From assembly GCA_017311185.1 (NCBI GenBank), contig JAESUZ010001066.1, positions 558,001 to 622,000 on the forward strand: DNA of 64,000 nucleotides, in the 5' to 3' direction. Source of the DNA: Proteles cristata cristata. Its lineage: Eukaryota; Chordata; Mammalia; Carnivora; Hyaenidae. Positions 56,692 to 64,000 of the stretch are shown here, in pieces (position 1 is the first letter of the stretch; every line of letters begins with the position of its first letter). The notes beneath the pieces are model-generated. The model was given only the letters and a program-made list of their open reading frames with translations, made no database searches and had not been told where the DNA came from. The translations under genes and the position numbers were made by a program.

Positions 56692-56804
56692 TTTTTTTTT
56701 AAAGATCTTATTTTTAAGTAATCTCTACACCCAGTGTGGGGTTGAACCTACAACGCTGAGATCAAGAGTCACACATTCCACCACCTGAGCTAGTCAGGTG
56801 CCCC
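56692..56804 (-). mobile_element. Short-form CAN-SINE, cluster member 4
   Basis: About 110-bp minus-strand short form: T-run, AAAGATCTTATTTTTAAGTA, ATCTCTACACCCAGTGTGGG, GAGATCAAGAGTCACACATT and head GAGCTAGTCAGGTGCCCC. The GA-rich body is absent by design of this subfamily, not by truncation at one end. Confidence 0.9.
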
Positions 56805-58484
56805 TCAAGCTAAGTTTTATCCTAGAATTTTAAAAAACTCTATAATAGTGAGCATTAGAAAATATCAAATTTTCTGAGTAAGTGATACATTGTAAAAATA
56901 CAAATGTACCAAAAATGGTATTTAGATTTTCTTGCAGGCCAATTCATGGTAAGTTTCAAATCTAGCAAGGAAGACCCAAGTGTGTTTTTTATTAAAGCTT
57001 AAACAACCAGCTAGTGTAATGTTCCTGAAGTTTCATCCGTCATGCTACCAATTTCTTCATCCTAGGGAAACATTATATTCTCTTGTTATGTCTCAGAGAC
57101 AAGAAATACATTCAAGAAATTTTGCCAGTGACAAATGAATAATTGAGAAGGTGAAAGTCATAGACAGCATTATGCTTGCTAGGAGGTGTTTGGAAAGTAG
57201 GGTAAAGAGATTTCAAAAACATTTTACTGTAGTATGAGCCACGCCTAGTCGATCCTTAAGTGGTGAAATCTATGAATCTACTTTTACACTTTTTTTGGTC
57301 CTCTGCAACTCAGAGGTCACACAACAATTAGCACAGAGTTGTCACCGAAATCACCATGTATTTAAGCAGGGAAAATGAATCTTTATGGGAAGCATGTAAC
57401 ATGATCAGAGATGATCAAGATGAAGTTTCTGATAGAAATTATAGCATGAAGCAAGTTTTGTAACACAGTTTATTGCTCTCATATTGTTGGCAGATCAACA
57501 GTGGGTGCTCTTAAACAATGAGAAAATATGTGAAAACTAAAAATCAGACAAATGAGGTGAATTTTGCTGCTGGTGAAATTATTACTCATTGTTACTCCAA
57601 TGAAGGCAGGTTACCCCACTGGATGTAAAACTACAAAAATGTAGTGTTGGTAAGTAATTAACAAAAAATAAAATGGATGAGTATCAAATCTGCATACAAT
57701 TCTTTCTCTACCCAAAATTTACATTTATGAAATCGAATCAAAGGACACTGTTCTTGTACAAATAACAACCACACACACGCACACTACCTGAAAACATAAA
57801 ACCCACAATGGCTTGGGTAAAAATTGGTATAGCTAAAGGTCCTATAAAGTAGCTAACTCTTCATTGGTGGTTTTTATTATAAAAGGAGATTGAAGATAAG
57901 TTCAGTAAATTTGAAAAAAAGTAACAAAAAAGGGAACCAGTTAACTGTGTCACTTAAAAGTGAAAAAGAGATTAAACTGATAACTTTGCAGAAAATCATT
58001 GTGTATAAAAATGTATCATTAAAGGTAAAATCCTGATTAAATGGTTTATTTTCATAAACGTGGGTTTATATTGCACTCAGATGCAATATGGTAGATCCCA
58101 ATGATCATATATAATAATATCCTGTATTCAGTTTTATGAATTACTGGCACTTACTTAACTTTTCACTTATTGCCAGTTTAATGAGTATGGGGATAAGACC
58201 AACCATTTACTTCAGTGTTTCACCCCAAAAAGTTTCATTCTGTAAGTTTACTGAAAGATTTGTCACAATAGTTGATGCTTTCTGATACACTCACTCTCAT
58301 CTGGCTTTAATTTAGTGAAGCATCATTATCTTTTCATATTCATGACATTCTGTCCCTGTTTATTGTTTAAATAAGAATAATTTATGCCTCATCAATCTTG
58401 TCCAGATTACTAGAGTTTATCGTAAATTCAAAGACATCTCCTGCATTTATTTGGGCATTTAATAATGAAACAAGTGGAACTATT
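56805..58484. other. Repeat-poor non-coding stretch
   Basis: About 1.7 kb of unique AT-rich DNA with nothing classifiable and no exon-like frame. Confidence 0.55.
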
Positions 58485-58499
58485 AAAATTAATTCCAGC

Positions 58500-58725
58500 G
58501 CGGCACCTGGGTGGCTTAGTCGGTTAGGCGTCCGACTTTTCGCTTAGGTCATGATCTCGCGGTTCGTGGGTTCGAGCCCCGCGTCGGGCTCTGTGCTGAC
58601 TGCCAGCTCAGAGCCTGGAGCTTATTTCGGAGCTGTGTCTCCCTCTCTCTCTGACCCTCCCCTCTTCACGCTGTCTCTCTCTCTCTCTTCTAGAAATAAA
58701 TAAAAATATTAAAAAAAAATAAAAT
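58500..58725 (+). mobile_element. Young CAN-SINE, perfect 15-bp TSD
   Basis: Plus-strand full-length copy: GCGGCACCTGGGTGGCTTAG, GGTTCGTGGGTTCGAGCCCC with intact B-box, GCGTCGGGCTCTGTGCTGAC, TGCCAGCTCAGAGCC and tail TTCTAGAAATAAATAAAAAT. TSD AAAATTAATTCCAGC is identical at 58485-58499 and 58726-58740. CpGs are still present. Confidence 0.98.
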
Positions 58726-58740
58726 AAAATTAATTCCAGC

Positions 58741-59660
58741 AATCCACGACAAGGCCCATGTTGAATGACCAAATTTTTACTAACAAATCCACTCTCTGTA
58801 TAATGTCTTTAGAATGTTTAGGACTAGGATTTTCTTTTGTTGGATTTTCAACATTTCATGGTTATTCAGGTTCGAGAATTTAGTCATTTTTATTTTCCCT
58901 TTTTAAAATAGCCTTTCTGTCACTAATCTATACGACGATCAAATGTGTTTCCCTCCTTTTCCCTACACCCACGATTTTAACCTGACTCCTTATAGCCTGG
59001 ATTTCTTTAAGTATCTATGACTCCTTTCATAACAGGACTCAAACTTCTGAGTCCAGTGTTCAAAATATCCAGGATCTGCCTCATTTTGGTATTCTACATT
59101 ATCTTCTTCACTTCAGCAATATTCGCTGATCTGACTACTCCCAGAATGCCTATGTACCCACATCTTCGTTCACACATCATCTGCCTCTCTCCAAGTAGAA
59201 TGCTCAGGGTTCTTATTACCATTCTATCATTCCACACCAATGCTCTTTTGTATACAGATTTCAGTCTCCAGTTCCTCTGTATTTTCCAGACTATTCCAGC
59301 CTATGTTGAAACGCTACGTGTAATTGTCTCTATAGGTTAAGCCACTGTATTTTTTCAAATTGCTTTTTTAAATGAAGTCTTTCTCCTCAGATTTTAAACT
59401 CCCCCCAAAATAAAGCTAAAAATGCATCAGCTCATGCCAAGCAATAGAAACCCAAGTCAGTGAATGATAGCTAGAATTGAAATAAAGTACCGAGATCTAA
59501 AGAATCAAAATGGCTCACAGTGTTCTTTACCGATAATACTGATAATAGTATGATATGGTAAGGTTTTACAGCCCTTAGCTGCTAAACAAAAGAAAGGGCT
59601 CAAAACTGGAAACTTAAATTACAGGGATTTAGATACTCTTTTGTAATCACAAATATATCA
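58741..59660. other. Non-coding interval; possible old LINE trace
   Basis: 59000-59340 is pyrimidine-rich and open for 107 codons (CCTGACTCCTTATAGCCTGG, CTCCAAGTAGAATGCTC). The rhythm resembles decayed L2-type sequence, but I cannot align it. No gene called. Confidence 0.4.
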
Positions 59661-59677
59661 AAGAAGAGTTAGATTTT

Positions 59678-59890
59678 TAAAAAATGTTTTATTTATTTCT
59701 GAGAGAGAGAGAGAGAGAACATGAGCAGGGGAGGGTCAGAGAGAGAGGGAGACACAGAATCTGAAGCAGCCTCCAGGCTCTGAGGTAGCTGTCAGCACAG
59801 AGCCCGACATGGGGCTAGAACCCACGAACTGTGAGATCAGGACCTGAGCCGAAGTCGGACGCTTAACCGACTGAGCCACCTATGCGCCCC
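59678..59890 (-). mobile_element. CAN-SINE, perfect 17-bp TSD
   Basis: Minus-strand full-length copy. TSD AAGAAGAGTTAGATTTT is identical at 59661-59677 and 59891-59907. The head retains CpGs (GAAGTCGGACGCTTAACCG), so it is fairly young. Confidence 0.98.
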
Positions 59891-59907
59891 AAGAAGAGTT
59901 AGATTTT

Positions 59908-60480
59908 AATTTAATATGGAAAGAAGTATTCAATGAGTATGGCTTTTTCTATAAAGATAATTTATTTTATTGGAAGGAGTAGTTAAAATTAGCATTTAGT
60001 TAAAGAAAAGACTGTACTGATTTTAGAAAACCTCATCCTTGACGTAACAGATTTTTACAAAAAAACTAAATGCTTTTCAGTATAAAACAATATGACAAGT
60101 ACTGTAGCTATTAATTTCTTTGAGACGGTAAAAGTTAGAAATTAAATCTTGACTTGAAAAAAGGTGTTTTAGTTTCTAGTTCAATTCCCAAGAGACTGTG
60201 AAGGACAAGTAAACTAACTAGATTTCTCTTAACTCTTTATGTAGCTCCGGTTTGATTTAATAAGATAAACCACTACCTTCGGTGTTTCCCATAAAAATGT
60301 TTACTCTCATATGGCAATTAAAATATATTTAACAATTCAGATAAACTCAGCCAACACCATGTTATACACCCTTTGAAGGGGCTATTGCAGATAGTCCAAA
60401 GTTAGAAATACCTGTTCTTATCTCTGCTCTGTCTTCAAATCATAGCTGTTCTTCACAGCAGAAAGAGTTCTTAAGGGATT
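59908..60480. other. Non-coding interval, no gene seen
   Basis: AT-rich unique DNA. Confidence 0.5.
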
Positions 60481-60510
60481 TTCTCCTCCCCCTTCCCTTT
60501 CCTGTCATAT

Positions 60511-60587
60511 TTTCTCCTCTTTCTCCCCCTCCTCTTCCTCCTCCTTCTTCTTCCTCCTCCTCCTTCTTTTTCTTCTTCTTCTTTTTT
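60511..60587. repeat. Long polypyrimidine (TCC/TTC)n tract
   Basis: Almost uninterrupted C/T on the plus strand: TCC/CTC units, then TTC units, ending TTCTTCTTCTTC and a T-run. A lower-density pyrimidine lead-in starts near 60480. Such tracts can form triplex (H-) DNA. Confidence 0.92.
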
Positions 60588-60689
60588 ATATAGTTCTCTG
60601 TTTTTCATCTTTAAGAATCAAATTGATTTTCTAAAAGTATAGAATTTGCAAGTCTGAGATTATAGATAAGGCTTCCTTCTTTCCTCTAA

Positions 60690-60885
60690 AATCTGAAGAC
60701 CACAATTTCAAGCCTAACTCTTCCATCTACAAGCTACTGACCTTAAGCCAGCTACTATCTCAGAGGCTCAGAGTATTTATCTGCAAAGCCTGTGAGTGAT
60801 AAGAATGCCCGCTTTCATAAAGTTCTTCAGAGAATGGAACGTACTCTGAAGCATTTGGATACAGTGTCCTATCCAACTTTGAAAA
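60690..60885 (+). mobile_element. MIR SINE fossil
   Basis: Decayed plus-strand MIR: CTAACTCTTCCATCTACAAG, CTACTGACCTTAAGCCAGC, CTCAGAGGCTCAGAGTATTT, ATCTGCAAAGCCTGTGAGTG, ATAAGAATGCCCGCTTTCAT. Confidence 0.65.
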
Positions 60886-61333
60886 AATGTATTTGTTGGC
60901 TGAGTCTGGATATGCTGTGATGTAAAAGTTACTGAAAACTAAGTTATCATATGTACTGATTCATCATTTAATACTTCTATTTTTGATCTGATCTTTTGCA
61001 TGTGATGCAGGCCAAGAAAAAGGTCGTTTGTACTCACTGGAAAAAAGGAAACAAGAGGCAGGAAGTTAAGATGGGCTTAAAGACAAGCCTTATCCTGCAT
61101 GAGATGCCTCACTTTTTCCATCACTGTTGGCGGCGGTATGTTTGCACAATCTGTCATTCACTGGAACATATTTATTAAGTGCTTACTATTTGTTAACCCT
61201 TTAGACATCTTTTAGACCTTTCTAATGGTAATGTGATAACATTCAGGCATTTCCAAGAAGTGTCAGAATTTTCACCAGTTATTGTTTGATTGATACCAAT
61301 CTATTAACATTAAGTCCAACAAACACAAATATA
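60886..61333. other. Non-coding interval, no gene seen
   Basis: Unique DNA. TTTATTAAGTGCTTACTATT near 61167 may be a small MIR scrap. Confidence 0.45.
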
Positions 61334-61344
61334 AAAAATAGAGA

Positions 61345-61528
61345 GGGTGCCTGGGTGGCTCAGTAGGCTGAGGTTCTGACCCTTGATTTCAGTCCAGGTC
61401 ATGATCTCATGGTTCGTGGGATCGAGCCCCGCATCTGGCTCTGTTCTGACGGCGTAGAACTTGTGTCTCTACCCCTCTTATGCTCATGCTCTTTCTCTCT
61501 CAGAATAAATACATAAACTTAAAAAAGG
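61345..61528 (+). mobile_element. CAN-SINE with shortened CT region, 11-bp TSD
   Basis: Plus-strand copy: GGGTGCCTGGGTGGCTCAGT, ATCGAGCCCCGCATCTGGCT, then a short body (about 40 bases of the usual CT-rich tract missing) and AGAATAAATACATAAAC tail. TSD AAAAATAGAGA is identical at 61334-61344 and 61529-61539. Confidence 0.95.
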
Positions 61529-61539
61529 AAAAATAGAGA

Positions 61540-62628
61540 ATTCATAGTATTATTGAACATTTAATGGTTTTAAATAGTTACTCTTTCATATAGAAACTCT
61601 AAGAAAAGAATCCAAATTACTGTCTACTTATTCTTTCCTTAGTGGCATTTCAAAGTCAGGGTTGCAAGAGCAGTCTGCCTTGAGAGTAGTCAGTAAGGGG
61701 TTGTGCTGTCTTTAGGGAATTTGAAAACAATTATACAACTAACTTTAGTCAATCTGCTTTATCACCATGGACCACCGATCCTAAACAAAGTTAGTTGTAA
61801 ACTATTTTTCAAAAAAGCCCACTGTCTCAGTTTAAACAATTGATATGGTTATGTTCAGTTTTAATGACATGTGCACACGTGTATGGGTGTGTATAAGCTT
61901 CCAATTAGCATAGTATTAAATTTATCCTTTAATAAGTATCATTTTCTATCTAAAAGCTCTTTCAGAAAGCTCTCAGTTTTACTATTGGACCTCAACACAC
62001 AGAGACTCAGCTACACACATTTATTTTTAGAGCAAGTTCTTAAGGGTTCCAAATCTTTCTAGCTCCCTTTGTGGGGGGGCAGTTGGTGTTCATAACTACT
62101 GATTCTATGTATTCCTGTTTTATAAGTATTGGATTTGAAATAAAAGATGACAGGATGCTGATTGCTAAGATGAAAAAGCAGAACTGAGTTGTTTTAATTT
62201 TGTTGTACTATGGATTTACTTAGAACTTTTATTTATGTTTAAAACTTTTGAAAATCCCTAGACTTGATTCCGAAGAAACTAAAGCAGAATTGCAACTTCT
62301 GGGATTTATGGTGAAGTGGAATTTTGCTAATTCTTTGTCACACTTACCCTTATGTTTAAGAATTGTCCTAATTGTGTCTTTGTTTCTTCATGTGAAAAAA
62401 ACTTTTCAAAGTTAAAATTATAAAAATGATCTTTAATCAGCTACCGTCAAAGGTAAATTTTAAAAAGTCTGACTATAATGCCTATGAGTTTGCAAAGGTC
62501 AATTTTGACAAAGTCATTTACAAATTTGCAGAAGTTAAGCCTCCAAAACAGAAAATGTAATGTTTATTATTCAGTACAGCAGATAGACCAATATACTGGT
62601 ATAAGCTTTTTCTTCCTCTTCTCCAAAA
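61540..62628. other. Non-coding interval, no gene seen
   Basis: AT-rich unique DNA with no recognised repeat. Confidence 0.5.
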
Positions 62629-62642
62629 GATACGTTAATGTA

Positions 62643-62861
62643 GGGGTGTCTGGGTGGCTCAGTCAGTTGAGCTTCCGACTTTGGCGCAGGCCATGATCTC
62701 ACAGTTTGTGGGTTTGAACCCCACGTCAGGCTCTGTGCAGACAGTTCAGAGCCTGGAGCCTGCTTCCAATTCTGTGTCTCCCCCTCTCTTTGCCCCTCCC
62801 CTGCTCATGCTGCGTTACTCCCTGTCTCAGTAATAAATAAACATAAAAAAAAGTTTAAAAA
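62643..62861 (+). mobile_element. CAN-SINE, 14-bp TSD
   Basis: Plus-strand full-length copy: GGGGTGTCTGGGTGGCTCAG, TTTGAACCCCACGTCAGGCT and AATAAATAAACATAAAAA tail. Flanks GATACGTTAATGTA (62629-62642) and AATACCTTAATGTA (62862-62875), two mismatches. Confidence 0.95.
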
Positions 62862-62960
62862 GAATACCTTAATGTATGAATATACATTTAACCTATAAAA
62901 TATTAATTCATTATTTTTTCTTCTATTTTGTAATGTAATATTTATTTTATGTATATATAT

Positions 62961-63147
62961 ATTTAATGTTTATTTTTTGAGAGAGAAAGTGCAAGTGGGG
63001 GAGGCGCAGGGAGAGGAGGACAGAGGATTGGAAGCTGGCTCTGCCCTGACAGCAGCGAGCCCCATGTGAGGCTCGAACTCATGAACCATGAGATCATGAC
63101 TTCAGAAGAAGTCAGACACTCAACCGATTGAGCCATCCAGGTGCCCC
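62961..63147 (-). mobile_element. CAN-SINE
   Basis: Minus-strand copy: TTTAATGTTTATTTTTTGAG, GA-rich body, GAGGCTCGAACTCATGAACC and a head ending GAGCCATCCAGGTGCCCC. It lies next to a TA-rich tract, and no clear TSD is visible. Confidence 0.93.
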
Positions 63148-64000
63148 TATTTTTTATTTTTACCTAACATGAATATATATACAAAGTTCAATAAAAGAAA
63201 AAAATTCACCACTTACATTTCTTCTCTGGCTGTATTGTTATTTCCATGATCACTACTGAAGTTAATTTTGTTCAATGGGGGTGTTAAAAATTATTTGCTC
63301 CAGGTATGTCACTGTTTCTTCATCAGTATTCTAGATACCTAAAAACAAACAGGAAAACTAAATAACCCATTTCAACATAACTGCAGAGGGTGTCAGGGAA
63401 CTGGAGTCCTGCTTTTTTTTTTTTTAAAAAAAGTTTAAACAAAATACAGCAGTCAAAGTTACCTGTTGTGATTCTAAAATTTATTTTCTTGTTGAGGGGC
63501 AAGGAAGTGTTAAGCAGGACTCCATGTGGAGGACACCAATATTTGAATGGCTGATTGTCATTAAAATGGTTTCAGGAATTGTTCGGTATCACAATGGGTG
63601 TAACAGCTTTTCCTCCATATTTAGGCAACGCGATGAAAATTGTGATGGGAATTTGAATAGAATATTTTAAAATTGTGTTTAAAATTAGTGTTTAACCCAG
63701 TGTAAAACATTCAAGGTGGACACACCAACATCTGTTTCCCTTTGGTAGATTTTATAATCTGACAAGCAAACAAAGAAAAAACAGATCACAAAACATCTGT
63801 CCAGACCTGGTTTGCTTTCTTGTTTTCAATTCCCCGTTTCCTAACCACCACCCCTCAGTCAGGGGGACTATAGAGACAAAGCTACATGAAATGTTCTTCC
63901 TTGATCTCTCTAAACCAGAATGCTCATTCACATGAGTTTGCTTAAGAGAAGCTATTTGATCTGTCAGAACCCCAACAGGGAGTCATCAGAGCTAATAGAA
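63148..64000. other. Non-coding interval, no gene seen
   Basis: Unique DNA with a T-run followed by an A-run (about 63413-63431) that could fold as a short hairpin. No gene or repeat supported. Confidence 0.5.

Noticed and set aside
1..64000. CRISPR arrays, operons or bacterial mobile systems
   Set aside because: No regularly spaced repeats with unique spacers and no dense coding. SINE, L1, MIR and L2 content shows a mammalian nuclear genome.

Overview
This is nuclear DNA from a carnivore, most likely a felid. The evidence is 37 recognisable copies or fragments of the carnivore tRNA-Lys-derived SINE (CAN-SINE/SINEC). They carry the head motif GCCTGGGTGGCTCAGTCGG, a Pol III B-box (GGTTCGAGCCCC) and a CT-rich 3' region, in the long form typical of cats. 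There are also carnivore-type L1 insertions with crisp target-site duplications (TSDs). The sequence is AT-rich and CpG-poor. I found no protein-coding gene, tRNA/rRNA gene, CRISPR array or operon. The open frames are short, and the only ones with recognisable protein content are broken L1 ORF2 remnants. The window is therefore intergenic or deep intronic.

Layout. 1-10 kb: unique AT-rich DNA with seven SINEs, a MIR and an ancient L2 block (5.4-6.6 kb). 9.9-12.4 kb: hAT-type fossils, an ancient L1 fragment, a 5'-inverted (twin-primed) L1 and a MIR. 13.6-14.9 kb: a young SINE, then a MER5A fossil hit by two SINEs. 15-25.9 kb: the least repeat-rich part, holding a 36-bp tandem duplication, a SINE inside an L1 tail, a MIR, three evenly spaced CCAAT boxes (22.96-23.01 kb) and a (TG)n tract. 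25.9-29.2 kb: a 3.3-kb 5'-truncated L1 on the minus strand with a degraded ORF2. 31-39.7 kb: a SINE cluster, two short plus-strand L1 insertions with perfect TSDs, MIRs, MER5A and an unexplained block near 36 kb. 40.8-42.5 kb: a long L2 and an L2-in-MIR nest. 44.8-46.6 kb: an ancient L1M region with a 45-bp tandem duplication. 46-52.7 kb: SINEs and microsatellites. 53-55 kb: an old repeat, a MIR and a possible conserved non-coding block. 55-56.8 kb: a dense SINE cluster, one copy containing an interstitial telomeric (TTAGGG) insert. 58-63 kb: scattered SINEs and a long polypyrimidine tract.

The content is layered transposon history: L2/MIR/MER5A (oldest), ancient L1M, then carnivore L1 and several SINE waves. 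The youngest SINEs share a CCTAGAAATAAA-type tail and perfect 12-17-bp TSDs. I see no undescribed biological system. The observations most worth testing are the CCAAT-box array, the telomeric repeat inside a SINE, the twin-primed L1 and the unexplained block at 35.7-36.2 kb. Family names are from memory of consensus sequences, and element edges without a stated TSD are good to about 10-20 bp.
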